Source: Morinoia aosen
Lineage: Eukaryota > Arthropoda > Malacostraca > Amphipoda > Talitridae
Assembly: GCA_030386875.1 (NCBI GenBank)
Contig: CM059578.1
Span: 26,273,009 to 26,337,008 of the forward strand
DNA length: 64,000 bases
Reading direction: 5' to 3'
The position numbers were made by a program, and so were the translations under genes. Positions within the stretch are counted from its first letter, which is position 1; every line of letters begins with the position of its first letter. The notes under the pieces were generated by a model. The model saw only the letters and a program-made list of their open reading frames with translations, searched no databases and had not been told where the DNA came from. Positions 11,606 through 22,734 of this stretch are shown here, in pieces.

Positions 11606-12549
11606 CGAGACGAGTTTCGCTTCGATGTTGAGTAGGAGCAAAGAAAGCAATCAACAAGATCACACACTGGTCACCCCAGCCAATTTGGCCCCACTTAGGT
11701 ATTGTCTTTTGTGTTGGGAATAGAGAGACAAAATACTCTCCCTTGCACACCTCCAACTTCGAATTGCTCGTAACTTGTGAGGTGTCGATTAGTTAAGAGT
11801 GAGTGTGAGAAGAGAATGCTTCACCGACTTCGTATCATTTCAACGTGCGTCATTCCATGTCATGTCATGAAATAATGTGTGTTATACTGAGTGGTGTTAC
11901 GTGTGAGATTCATTTCATTTGGCGACTAGAGTGTCATCCTACTTTAGGGCGATTCACTGTACTGCTTTTATTTACCTGAACACAACAACTATGAAAAAAT
12001 TCTACGCGTCAAAACCTTACTTCAAAATTTCATGGACCTACTTAACCGTAATTACATTTAATCCGTCGATATTAAATGTTTTTTAAAAATAAATACGACT
12101 AGATTACGGCAAAAACACAAGTGTCAGTAACTTCGAAGTGCCATGCAATTACAATTCGATGCCAACAGTTCTAAATTCTATCAAGCTGTAACCTTGTTTT
12201 TATTGGACTCGACTAAAGGATAAACTCAACGGTAGGACTCAACCTATAATGACCTATTAAGTGTCTGATGAAAAGCATGCGCTAGAGAGATTATTTTAAT
12301 TAAAAGTGTATTAAAAAGGGCATGTAAAATACAACTGTATGATTTCAACTAATTACTAACTGTACTGCCAGCAGCTGCCGAGTCTTCATTCGTATGCGAC
12401 GAATAACGGGGTGGTCAGAAAGAGTCCTTCATCATGACGATTCTCGTCCACACGCAACACACGTGAATAGATAATTAACTTAATGGCAAGTTTACCGTAA
12501 CCCTAAACAAACATTCCCAAGTTCGTTCAAACCATGACGTTAACCTGCG
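11606..12549. other. Non-genic sequence
   Basis: No gene, array or terminal inverted repeat recognised. Confidence 0.5.
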
Positions 12550-13135
12550 TGCAAGTCTCATCACTGCAAGTCTCTAAGGTGAAGTCACTACAATGTCATG
12601 GCACTCTAGCACCACTGCAAGTCTCTAAGGTGAAGTCACTACAATGTCATGGCACTCTAGCACCAGTGCAAGTCTCTAAGGGGAAGTCACTACAATGTCA
12701 CGGCACTCTAGCACCACTGCAAGTCTCTAAGGTGAAGTCAGTACAATGCCATGGCACTCTAGCACCACTGCAAGTCTCTAAGGTGAAGTCACTACAATGT
12801 CATGGCACTCTAGCACCACTGCAAGTCTCTAAGGGGAAGTCACTACAAAGTCACGGCACTCTACCACCAATATGCAAGTCTCTAAGGTGAAGTCAGTACA
12901 ATGTCACGGCACTCTAGCACCACTGCAAGTCTCTAAGGGGAAGTCACTACAATGTCACGGCACTCTAGCACCACTGCAAGTCCCTAAGGGGAAGTCACTA
13001 GAATGTCATTGCACTCTAGCACCACTGCAAGTCTCTAAGGTGAAGTCACTACAATGTCATGGCACTCTAGCACCACTGCAAGTCTCTAAGGGGAAGTCAG
13101 TACAATGTCACTGCACTGTAGCACCACTGCACCCG
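12550..13135 (+). repeat. 51-base minisatellite, 11 copies
   Basis: Units contain CTGCAAGTCTCTAAGG, GAAGTCACTACAATGTCA and CACTCTAGCACCA. Two alternating variants (AAGGTGAAG and AAGGGGAAG) suggest multi-unit duplication. The 51-base period keeps a plus frame open until a two-base insertion near 12871 shifts it. The 17-residue repeats encoded show no protein-like conservation. Confidence 0.95.
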
Positions 13136-14127
13136 TCATGCAATGACATTTTAGAGGCCATTCCACAAGGTAATAGGCAGTCGACTTATCATAAATTAGT
13201 CCTTATTTTAGGCTATTGGCACCGAGAGCTTTTATAGCGTCTTCCCCGCTCAAGCTTTCTTCGTTGCACTCTTCTTTTACCTCCTTCTAGCTTTGTACGT
13301 CGTCCATCAGGCAGCGTTGAAGAAAATGTTCAGAATATAAATTTTCTCATCACTCGTAGGAAAATTTTCAACAAGTGTTTGAGGACTTCTTTAATGTGTC
13401 AAAATTAATCACCAAATGATTTCAGTAAATCCTATGCAGATATCAGTTCATTTATCACGTATTAATAAATATAGCTCGTCTTGCGAAAATAAGACACTGT
13501 AAATGTGGTTAGTCTTGCGACAACCAGCCATCCTAAATGTGGTTTTCTTGCTAGTCTTGCGAAAACCAGCCATCGTTTATATTCTTTGTCTTTCGCAAAC
13601 ATACCATCGTAAATAAGGTTACTCCTGAGGAAGCAACCCGACTTATTAAAGTAGGTCAATTTGAGTTTCATGAAGATAAATTTGTTCTACGTTCACACGT
13701 TTATTAAGACGAGTCTAATGATATTAATGCTAGTCCCTGAAAAAAATCAACTTTCAAATGTAAGATAGCTCACACAGTATAAATTAAAACACTTATTCAA
13801 GTAGCGTCTCTTTCCCTTTCCCTGTAGTGTTTAATCCGAATAAATTCGAATTTCATAAATAAAAATGTAGGCCCGGAAATTATCAAAATTTAAAGAAGCA
13901 AATAGTTATCAATGGTAGAATAAAGCCGTGTGAACTCGGAACCCATACTTGAAAACATAAACTCTTGCCGGTGAGAAGAGACTAAATCCGTCACACATCG
14001 TCAGCTTATGCTAAGATAACCTTTGTATGCGAGAGTATTTTTCAGCACTTTAGGTCGCAATTTCTTTTGACACGCTTTGTTGCTCTGCAATACGTTAGCA
14101 TTGCAATACGTACATTGGAAATTATTG
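13136..14127. other. Non-genic sequence with a ~50-base triplication
   Basis: At about 13475-13585 a ~50-base segment containing AGTCTTGCGA and AACCAGCCATC occurs about three times, imperfectly. The rest is AT-rich with nothing recognised. Confidence 0.5.
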
Positions 14128-15323
14128 TGAATAATTTCCTAACGTCCTCAAGAAAAGGACACTGGGCAATAAAAGCTTATGAATAATTTCCTAACGTCCT
14201 TCAGAAAAGGACACTGGGCAATAAAAGCTTATGAATAATTTCCTAACGTCCTCCAGAAAAGGACACTGGGCAATAAAAGCTTATGAATAATTTCCTAACG
14301 TCCTCCAGAAAAGGACACTGGGCAATAAAAGCTTATGAATAATTTCCTAGCGTCCTCCAGAAAAGGACACTGGGCAATAAAAGCTTATGAATAATTTCCT
14401 AGCGTCCTCCAGAAAAGGACACTGGGCAATAAAAGCTTATGAATAATTTCCTAACGTCCTCCAGAAAAGGACACTGGGCAATAAAAGCTTATGAATAATT
14501 TCCTAACGTCCTCCAGAAAAGGACACTGGGCAATAAAAGCTTATGAATAATTTCCTAACGTCCTCCAGAAAAGGACACTGGGCAATAAAAGCTTATGAAT
14601 AATTTCCTAGCGTCCTCCAGAAAAGGACACTGGGCAATAAAAGCTTATGAATAATTTCCTAACGTCCTCCAGAAAAGGACACTGGGCAATAAAAGCTTAT
14701 GAATAATTTCCTAGCGTCCTCCAGAAAAGGACCCTGGGCAATAAAAGCTTATGAATAATTTCCTAGCGTCCTCCAGAAAAGGACACTGGGCAATAAAAGC
14801 TTATGAATAATTTCCTAGCGTCCTCCAGAAAAGGACACTGGGCAATAAAAGCTTATGAATAATTTCCTAGCGTCCTCCAGAAAAGCACACTGGGCAATAA
14901 AAGCTTATGAATAATTTCCTAGCGTCCTCCAGAAAAGGACACTGGGCAATAAAAGCTTATGGATAATTTCCTAGCGTCCTCCAGAAAAGGACACTGGGCA
15001 ATAAAAGCTTATGAATAATTTCCTAGCGTCCTCCAGAAAAGGACACTGGGCAATAAAAGCTTATGAATAATTTCCTAGCGTCCTCCAGAAAAGGACACTG
15101 GGCAATAAAAGCTTATGAATAATTTCCTAGCGTCCTCCAGAAAAGGACACTGGGCAATAAAAGCTTATGGATAATTTCCTAGCGTCCTCCAGAAAAGGAC
15201 ACTGGGCAATAAAAGCTTATGAATAATTTCCTAGCGTCCTCCAGAAAAGGACACTGGGCAATAAAAGCTTATGAATAATTTCCTAACGTCCTTCAGAAAA
15301 GGACACTGGGCAATAAAAGGTTA
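14128..15323 (+). repeat. 52-base minisatellite, 23 copies, very uniform
   Basis: Every unit starts TGAATAATTTCCTA and ends GGGCAATAAAAGCTTA. Each contains GTCCT, a seven-base spacer and AGGAC, a small inverted repeat. Copies differ almost only at one site (CTAACG or CTAGCG): the left third is mostly AACG, the right two thirds mostly AGCG, and the last copy returns to AACG with TTCAG as in the second copy. Two copies have GGATAA instead of GAATAA. This uniformity points to recent amplification or ongoing homogenisation. Confidence 0.97.
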
Positions 15324-15606
15324 ATACCTAGAGAAATTAAGCACAACCGTGTTCTATTTGTATGACGGCCCGTGCGGACAGTTCAGCAGCTGCCTCATAA
15401 CGCTGATGAATTAAGTGAATGAGGACGTGTCTGGTCGAAATCCTCACGAAATCTTCCCCTTAATGCATGACTGAGTCCCAAACCATAATCCAATACTGCT
15501 TTGTTTCTTCTGCCAAGGAAAGGAAAAAGCCTTCCTCGTGCGCTACTTGTGTTTAAAATGACCGAATATGGTGGCGTTTCACACTGTTTAAAGTAACGTA
15601 ATGTTA

Positions 15607-16368
15607 TCAGCTGTATTTACTATAATTTTCATCGGTTATTTCTTGGTTTTCCGGTATTTCACACGTTTTTTCCCAACTGAGAGTGCGTGTATTAGAGTGC
15701 AGGTCAGCTGCAGGCTCTTCATTTTCAGAACCGTTTACCTTCTCCTTCTCCATACAGTTCCGCAAAACATTTAGGCTCTCCATGACCTCATAGTTGACCA
15801 CACAGTTCCGCAAAACATTTAGGCTCTCCATGACCTCATAGTTGACCACACAGTTCCGCGAAACATTTAGGCCATCCATGACCTCATAGTTGACCACACA
15901 GTTCCGCAAAGCATTTAGGCTATCCATGACCTCATAGTTGACCACACAGTTCCGCAGAACATTTAGGTCATCCATGACCTCATAGTTGACCACACAGTTC
16001 CGCGAAACATTTAGGTCATCCATGACCTCATAGTTGACCACACAGTTCCGCAATGCATTTAGGCTATCCATGACCTCATAGTTGACCACACAGTTCCGTG
16101 AAACATTTAGGCAATCCGTGACCTCATAGTTGACCACACAGTTCAGCGAAACATTTAGGTCATCCATGACCTCATAGTTGACCACACAGTTCCGCGAAAC
16201 ATTTAGGTCATCCATGACCTCATAGTTGACCACACAGTTCCGCAAAGCATTTAGGCTATCCATGACCACATAGTTGACCACACAGTTCCGCGAAACATTT
16301 AGGCCATCCATGACCTCATAGTTGATTGCGTTGTAGCTAGGGCGCTTGTCAGATGCGTCAGAAAATCC
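15607..16368 (-). CDS. Possible repeat-containing ORF or exon, doubtful
   Basis: The minus frame is open from just after a TAG at 16371-16369 to a stop at 15607. It begins with about 20 non-repeat residues (GFSDASDKRPSYNAINYEV), passes through twelve 16-residue repeats of the type MDDLNVSRNCVVNYEV, and ends with about 48 unique, charged residues including MEKEKVNGSENEEP and ENQEITDENYSKYS. The flanks read like coding sequence. The bases before the frame (TTGTTTAG) could be a splice acceptor. Against it: a 48-base unit keeps a frame open by arithmetic, I find no homologue from memory, and no convincing donor was found. It has the same strand as the large gene and would sit in its putative intron, but its phase does not join directly to the exon ending at 31557. 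Confidence 0.28.
   Translation of the reverse strand, partial: GFSDASDKRPSYNAINYEVMDGLNVSRNCVVNYVVMDSLNALRNCVVNYEVMDDLNVSRNCVVNYEVMDDLNVSLNCVVNYEVTDCLNVSRNCVVNYEVMDSLNALRNCVVNYEVMDDLNVSRNCVVNYEVMDDLNVLRNCVVNYEVMDSLNALRNCVVNYEVMDGLNVSRNCVVNYEVMESLNVLRNCVVNYEVMESLNVLRNCMEKEKVNGSENEEPAADLHSNTRTLSWEKTCEIPENQEITDENYSKYS
15752..16325 (-). repeat. 48-base minisatellite, 12 copies
   Basis: Units contain CATGACCTCATAGTTGACCA then CACAGTTCCGC and ACATTTAGG on the plus strand. Variation is concentrated at the position giving GGTCATC, GGCTATC or GGCCATC, with similar variants recurring every few units. It overlaps the doubtful ORF described separately. Confidence 0.95.
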
Positions 16369-16381
16369 CTAAACAAACAAT

Positions 16382-16705
16382 GAATAGATTCTGAAATATG
16401 TGTAAAATCTGAAATGTGAGTAGATTCTGAAATGTGAGTAGATTTTCTGAAATGTGAGTAGATTCTGAAATGTGAGTAGATTCTGAAATGTGAGTAGATT
16501 CTGAAATGTTAGTAGATTCTGAAATGTGAGTAGATTCTGAAATGTTAGTAGATTCTGAAATGTGAGTAGATTCTGAAATGTTAGTAGATTCTGAAATGTG
16601 AGTAGATTCTGAAATGTTAGTAGATTCTGAAATGTGAGTAGATTCTGAAATGTGAGTAGATTCTGAAATGTGAATAGATTCTGAAATGTGAGTAGATTCT
16701 GAAAT
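16382..16705 (+). repeat. 18-base minisatellite, about 18 copies
   Basis: The unit is CTGAAATGTGAGTAGATT. In the centre GTGAG and GTTAG versions alternate for several units, giving a 36-base higher-order period. One unit near 16440 has two extra bases. The six-codon period gives an open minus frame that ends at the TAG just before the 48-base array frame. Confidence 0.95.
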
Positions 16706-17084
16706 CTGCGATCATTGCGTTCGGTCAACTAAGGCGTTCAGGTCTGAGGTCACACAGCGACCAAAAAACCTTGCACACACCCATTCTGATCACGCACTGC
16801 ACTCCCAGGACGTCAAACAGCCCTTAGAGGACTACAGCGTAGGGTCAATGCGTCAAAAATCCCGAGATTTGCCAGGTTCCAGCATTGCTCAAATCCGCTC
16901 CCGTTTTTAGCGCAACGTAAATTTTGATTTACCCGTTCAGCAAACTTGCTCACAATTTCATGGTGTGGTTTTTGCAGCGGGCTTTAAACAAGTAGAGTAG
17001 GGTAGTTTTTCGAATGACATCTCAACCCATCGGGTTCTGAACCTTTCTGCGGCGGAAAGAAGAATTTAAGGAAGAAAAATTATA
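16706..17084. other. Non-genic sequence
   Basis: The segment around 17010-17050 (TCGAATGACATCTCAACC) loosely resembles 25775-25810, suggesting an old dispersed repeat. No gene recognised. Confidence 0.4.
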
Positions 17085-17300
17085 CCTTCCATTATTTTTT
17101 CATTTTCACAAGCAACAACGAACTTAGCTAACGTAATATAGAGAGTACATAAGAGGAAGCATACTAGGTCCTGGAACAGAAAATGTTTTTTCCATTACTT
17201 GTTCATTTTCACAAGCAACACGGAACTTAGCTGACGTAATGTAGAGAGCACATAAGAGAAAGCAGACTAGGCCCTCGCACATCCCCTCGCACTCGAGGGG
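17085..17300 (+). repeat. About 100-base tandem duplication plus hairpin
   Basis: Two adjacent copies share CATTTTCACAAGCAAC, GGAACTTAGCTGACGTAAT-type and GAGCACATAAGAG-type blocks (about 17085-17185 and 17190-17280). Directly after, at about 17283-17300, CCCCTCG and CGAGGGG form a short hairpin with loop CACT. Confidence 0.75.
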
Positions 17301-18168
17301 AGCTCCAGGATAATTATGCGAGGGACAATTCTCTGCTGTGCGAGTGGAGAGAAGAATGACAAAGCTCTATTTCACGAGGGCTCGAGCCAAAGACCAACTA
17401 AAGAACACAAGAAGTTACTTTCATTTGCCGTTGACTCAAGTTGCTGTCTCCTAAGTATTTTTAACCCATTTAAGGGGGTTTCACATAATGAGTGATCTCT
17501 AATAAAGGTACGCGAGATCAATGCATGCCCTACACTGCTGTGAGGTTCAGCATACCTTCAATTAAAATGAGAGAAACAGCTGAAACAGTACTGCACATTG
17601 AAGTTTATCATTCCATGATGAAAAGATATAAACAACTAGAAAAGGAGTTGTTTCACATTTGGATTTGTAGAAATTCATTAAACATTAGTTACACATTTCA
17701 GCGCTGACAAAAGACATCATTTCCCCCATAATAATTGCTCTATGGTAGCTCATAGCAAAGCATTCATCAGAGTTACAATGCGTTACGAGTTTATCCCTCC
17801 AAGAATCTGCAAGTTTACATCTCTTGCTAAAGTAATAAATGGGGTACTTTTCTACGGAAATTTTCAAATTTGCAAATCCCCTAAGCCCACGAAGCTACTA
17901 ACTCTTTCGATTTAAGAGAACTTTCGTTGCAAATGAAAATGTTCTGAACAAAATCTCCGTTCGGCTCTTCAGCGCTAGAAGTGCGCTCAAACTCAACTAA
18001 AGCTAAAATATACTGATCAGATATTTATTTCCCTTTGTATCCTATTACTATGTAGTGTATTTGGATAAACACGCATCCAAACGAATACTGTTCTGCTGAA
18101 TATCTCTAGGTATTAAAATTTAACAGTGCAATAAAGAGGGTCACAAATAATGGCCACAATTACGGCAT
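17301..18168. other. Non-genic sequence
   Basis: No recognised gene or repeat. Confidence 0.5.
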
Positions 18169-18172
18169 TTAA

Positions 18173-18298
18173 CACATTGACTACGATTGTGCGTTCGGAA
18201 AAGGTAGCAAAATAGTTTAAATGTTATTTGTATATTCCGATACGTAAATGAACAATTTTCCCAGTGGTACACATATGTACCACTTCGGATTCAAAGTG
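18173..18298 (+). mobile_element. 126-base TTAA MITE
   Basis: The element is flanked by exact TTAA at 18169-18172 and 18299-18302. The left end is CACATTGACTACGA and the right end, inverted, is CACTTTGAATCCGA, an imperfect terminal repeat related to the CACTTTGACTGCG ends of family 1. Near the right end an imperfect palindrome, GTGGTACACATATGTACCAC, occurs. Non-coding. TTAA duplications and these termini are characteristic of piggyBac-type transposition. Confidence 0.65.
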
Positions 18299-18302
18299 TT
18301 AA

Positions 18303-18746
18303 TCATGATCAACAAAGCATGTGAATCACTCAATTAGGATCTTACTGTAAAATAGCAGTGCTTTCTGTTCATTTGACGAGCTCAAAGTGTTTGATTGACG
18401 TATCTTTGACTCAGCCTTTATTAATTCTTAAAAACGTTCAATGAAATCGACATTTCACCAATGAACACCGAGCCATATATGTATGTCTTGATAAAACCTG
18501 TGACCCGTGTGAGTTTTGTGTTTAAACCCGAAAGACAACGAAATCCCTTACAAATATATTCATCATGTACTTCCATCAATAAAAATAAATAGTTCAATAA
18601 ACATCGAGATCATCGAATAGTTAGACTTGCGTAGATGAAAGTACGAGATACGAGTTTTACTGCTTCTCGGATTTAGACAGAACCATCGCGGGTCACGTGT
18701 TTCTTCAGGACAGAGAAAAAATAATGTATTTACGTAAGTAGCTAAA
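18303..18746. other. Non-genic sequence
   Basis: Nothing recognised between the two MITEs. Confidence 0.5.
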
Positions 18747-18748
18747 TA

Positions 18749-18895
18749 CAGGGAGGGCCACAAGTAACAGACCCTTTTATTTTGTTAATTAGAAGAAATT
18801 TTTTTTTTTAAGAAAAACATTTTTTCAAGTTTATTTCGGTATCCAATTTACTCAGCTAGCAAATTAAATGGGTCAGTTACTTCAGGCCCACCCTG
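18749..18895 (+). mobile_element. Mariner-like MITE with TA duplication
   Basis: The left end CAGGGAGGGCCACAAGTAAC and the inverted right end CAGGGTGGGCCTGAAGTAAC match at most positions, and similarity continues another ~15 bases (AGACCC against TGACCC). TA flanks the element at 18747-18748 and 18896-18897. The interior is T/A-rich and non-coding, 147 bases in total. Length, ends and the TA site fit a Tc1/mariner-derived MITE. Confidence 0.75.
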
Positions 18896-19061
18896 TACAA
18901 GACGGCCATTTTTTTAATGGGTATAAATCGTGGCATCTGAAAAAGTTCTCCTTGGGGCACATTAACGTTTAGATACCCCCAAAACAGGCATCTCACTGGA
19001 ACCACAACATTATGATAACTTTGTAGCTACCTCACAGGGGTTATACAAAAATACCATTTGA

Positions 19062-19326
19062 GACGTTCCCCGAGTATTGGGCCGTGTGTGCACAATTCAG
19101 TAATTTACTAATTCACGTACCGGAATGAATGAATGGCATTTCTTCTTTTTCGCAATCTTTTTGAAAAATAACTGTTATCATACGAGGTGGAATGTTATCC
19201 TGCAGTTGAATTTTCATATTTCTTAGGAAGAATAATGTATTCGAGCTGTAAAGTCGATTTCCCAATTCTGCTACTTACAACCTAACAAAACCAACCGTTA
19301 ACAACCACGGAAACGCGGAGAACGGG
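19062..19326 (+). mobile_element. TTAA-type MITE, family 2
   Basis: The left end GACGTTCCCCGAGTATTGGG matches the family-2 end at 6621. The right end AACGCGGAGAACGGG, inverted, is a diverged copy of the left end. Flanks (TTGA-like left, TCAA right) are degraded TTAA sites. About 265 bases, no ORF. An older insertion than its neighbours. Confidence 0.5.
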
Positions 19327-19370
19327 TCAAATAACTGCCTCATTAAAACAGTGCATGAATATCCACTAAA

Positions 19371-19505
19371 TCTATACTGTAATAAGAGCAGCGTCCGTCC
19401 GTCGGTCTGTCTGTCCAAAGCCAGCCTGTAGTGTGTGATGAGCGTATCAGTGATACAAGCTCGGGTCCTATATATTTTGACGGGCCGTGTTCACGCGGCC
19501 TCATC
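19371..19505 (+). mobile_element. Possible Helitron-like non-autonomous element
   Basis: TCTATACTGTAATAAGAGC followed by CGTCCGTCCGTC and GGTCTGTCTGTCC resembles the 5' termini of Helitron-like elements in arthropods, as I remember them. The segment ends near a hairpin-prone GACGGGCCGTGTTCACGCGG (about 19478-19497). Length and both ends are uncertain, and no Rep/helicase coding sequence is present. Confidence 0.33.
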
Positions 19506-19509
19506 AACT

Positions 19510-20750
19510 CTCGAGAGATTTTTTTTTTTATTTCTTAAGGGCTTCCTATCATTTCACCCTCTTTTTCATTCCAAATAAAAAGGGGTGGACTAGTACAAGA
19601 AATTTATGATTTACAGTTTATCCAAAACCCGTAGCCCGTGACAATTGAAGTTATACAGCTTTTTGGTCTCATTCATATTACAGAAACTAGAACCCTTTTT
19701 CTCTCACCACTTGCGATAGTAGGTTAATGAACGAAAATGAATCAACTCAGCTCTTTCTCTGATTATCCACTACGCAAGAACAATATTTTTTGTTCTCTAA
19801 AGCATTGGTTGGTTGGTAAATACAACTCAGTGGAGGATATACTAAACTGAAGTTATACCTGTTCCGATGATAGCACAGTCGATGTAAAGAAAACGAATTT
19901 AATAACCTGAGCAGCTTATGCTTCACAAGCACAGGGTGCACGGAAATTACTTAATATATTTTTTAACAGACACGAGTCATTACGCCTATTCAAATAACAA
20001 TGTAGATAGGTATTGATGACTTTTCTTGACAATTATAAATGCGCATTTGTTTTCCATGGTTGTTTGGTTGTGTTCCGTCACTGCTGTGCACTGAGTTCTT
20101 TGTTTCTGATGGGCTTCTGGTCATTCTTAAATTAATCTCACCATCACTCAGGCATTATGATTCTTATCACAATAAATAACTGAACTGAAAGCAAACCCCT
20201 GTCTGAGCATTTATCCAGTTATTTTTAACTTTTAAAACGTAAAAAATGAAGATCAAGACTCGATAAATCTGTTTTAGAGGCGACTAAAAATAGTAAAAAA
20301 TCCATTCGCCAAATTTACTATAAAATTTTGAAAATAAAGCTATAATATTCTGAAGACACCTCATCATTTTTATCGCAAACTCAACACTCGCAGCCGGTAA
20401 AGGGAAACCATTTTAAAGTAGCACTTTGGAACACATTTGTAGCATGTTGTAAAGTATTACTCTCTTCAATTTCTAAACACACAATTTGCTCCTAAATTAT
20501 TCGTGAGCATCGAAAATAAAAATTATTCGAAATTATTGAATAGTTATTCAATTATCATTCAATCAATCTGTCTTCGCGGCCTTGGAAAACAGGCAACCAC
20601 GACCATAAACCTCGACTAGGAAAATATGATAAGAACTCGAGGAACATTCAAGGGTCATTTTTGCTGGTTGGGTTTCCCCGCGCTATTTAGAGGTGCTCGT
20701 GTCAGGGCTGCCAAGAGCTACAGTGATTCACTAGCTGTAAGTACGGCGAG
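19510..20750. other. Non-genic AT-rich sequence
   Basis: No gene or array recognised. A T-run lies at 19521-19533. Confidence 0.5.
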
Positions 20751-21340
20751 GCTTCACTTCTGGTGTCACCGGGGTGACTACGACCTCTTCTCCCTTTTCT
20801 CCTTCTTCTTAGAGGCTGAGGTGAGCTTCACTTCAGGTGTCACCGGGGTGACTACGACCTCTTCTCCCTTTTCTCCTTCTTCTTAGAGGCTGAGGTGAGC
20901 TTCACTTCAGGTGTCACCGGGGTGACTACGACCTCTTTTCCCTTTTCTCCATCTTAGAGGCTGAGGTGAGCTTCACTTCAGGTGTCACCGGGGTGACTAC
21001 GACCTCTTTTCCCTTTTCTCCTTCTTAGAGGCTGAGGTGAGCTTCACTTCAGGTGTCACCGGGGTGACTACGACCTGTTCTCCTTTTCTCCTTCTTAGAG
21101 GCTGAGGTGAGCTTCACTTCAGGTGTCACCGGGGTGACTACGACCTCTTTTCCCTTTTCTCCTTCTTAGAGGCTGAGGTGAGCTTCACTTCAGGTGTCAC
21201 CGAGGTGACTACGACCTGTTCTCCTTTTCTCCTTATTAGAGGCTGAGGTGAGCTTCACTTCAGGTGTCACCGGGACTACGACCTCTTCTTCGTTTTCGTC
21301 CTCTCAGAGGATCGGTTTATCTTAGTGTGTCCTGAGGTGA
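20751..21340 (+). repeat. 68-74-base minisatellite, 8 copies
   Basis: Each unit has TTCACTTCAGGTGTCACC, GGGGTGACTACGACCT, a pyrimidine tract and AGAGGCTGAGGTGAGC. GTCACC-GG-GGTGAC is an inverted repeat present in units 1-6. Units lengthen or shorten in the CTTCTT pyrimidine tract. The first two units keep a plus frame open, which then closes. Confidence 0.95.
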
Positions 21341-22734
21341 GCTTTACTTCTCGCTTATCTGACTGAGCAAGGCTGCCTGATTTCGCATTTCTATACCCAA
21401 AGTTCTTCAATATGTCTTTTTTCAAATAAGCTCTATCGTAACAAAATGATTAGCAGACGTCTAGGTTTTATTTTGTTCATAATATATTGAAACTCCACTA
21501 AGCCTCGGGTAAAAGGGGAATCAATTGAACTATGTACTAATACATCCCTGAAAATCGGTTTGGTTTCCATGAATGCCAGTACGCTCGATTGTCGACGTCT
21601 TAAATCTGATTTAGTTACACCAAAGCTCAAAACTCAACACCCAGCTTACTGTATTAACATGAGAGTAAATTGGGGAACCTACTTTTACTAATGACATATC
21701 GCAAATTCTACTTCTTTTCCGTATAGCAGATTATTGTCTTCTTATCCTCATAAGTAGGGAGAAATGCCCTCTGTTCTAAGTCCCACGTATAATTATACCA
21801 GACGCTGTATTGTGGATACAGTCTGTTAGAAAATGTCCACTCCACTGAAGATACGTATTTCTCATTTACTCTCCAACGAGTTTATGTAAAAATGTTTATG
21901 TTATTGCTACGGTGTTATTTTGTTTAAACTTGTAAAAGTATTTTTATAATCAACCAATTTCAAAACCAGAAAATCAGTTTTATAAACAACTCGGCTCAAT
22001 AGGTCACGAGGTGTTCAGTATACCAATAAAATTCTAATAATTTAGTTTTTTTCTATAGTTACTGTCTCATTTTTTTTTTTGCTTTTTTGTTACTATTTGC
22101 ACTGCTTTCCGGTGAGCCATGCGATCAAATTCAAGATAGTAGAGTAAGGTAAGATGAAATGGGGGAAAATTGAATTTCGTTTCCAAGATGCACATTATAC
22201 ATGTTTAAGGATATTAATTAGGGAAAATTTTCCGGTGTTGATGTTCTAACTCATCAAACCGCACGTTGTGTTTGGGATAAGCTTCGCTATATATCTTCAG
22301 TTTACGAAAGATATTTTCTATTCTACAGTGAGTACTTTAAAGCAATATTATTAAATGAAGTTAAATTTTTCTAATTTCATAAAAAATGTAATTATCATAC
22401 AATTTTAGTGTAATGAATAGGTCGTTAAAACAACCTGATCCAACGAGTTATTGGGGCCTGTTATTAAAAATTTTAGATAATCTTGTTGGATTGCTTGCTT
22501 GATTAACGCTCGGCTCTTATTCACAGCCCGAGGCAAAATTCAGCTCTCTATTCTGAGTAGAAACATGAAGAAATATTTAAAATTCAATTCTTTCACACTA
22601 TTTTCCGCATATCATCTCTCACAAACAACCATTTTAAGAATGTTTAGCAAAAATTTGCTTTGTATCCCACCTGACCAAAAATGGTCGCGATTGGCCTACG
22701 TAGTTTAACTTTAAAGATGACTCAGCATCTGTTC
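21341..22734. other. Non-genic sequence
   Basis: AT-rich, with a T-run near 22070-22080. No gene recognised. Confidence 0.5.

Noticed and set aside
12534-13237. Plus-strand repeat protein of about 230 residues
   Set aside because: The 51-base unit keeps a frame open, but a two-base insertion breaks it and there is no convincing unique flank.
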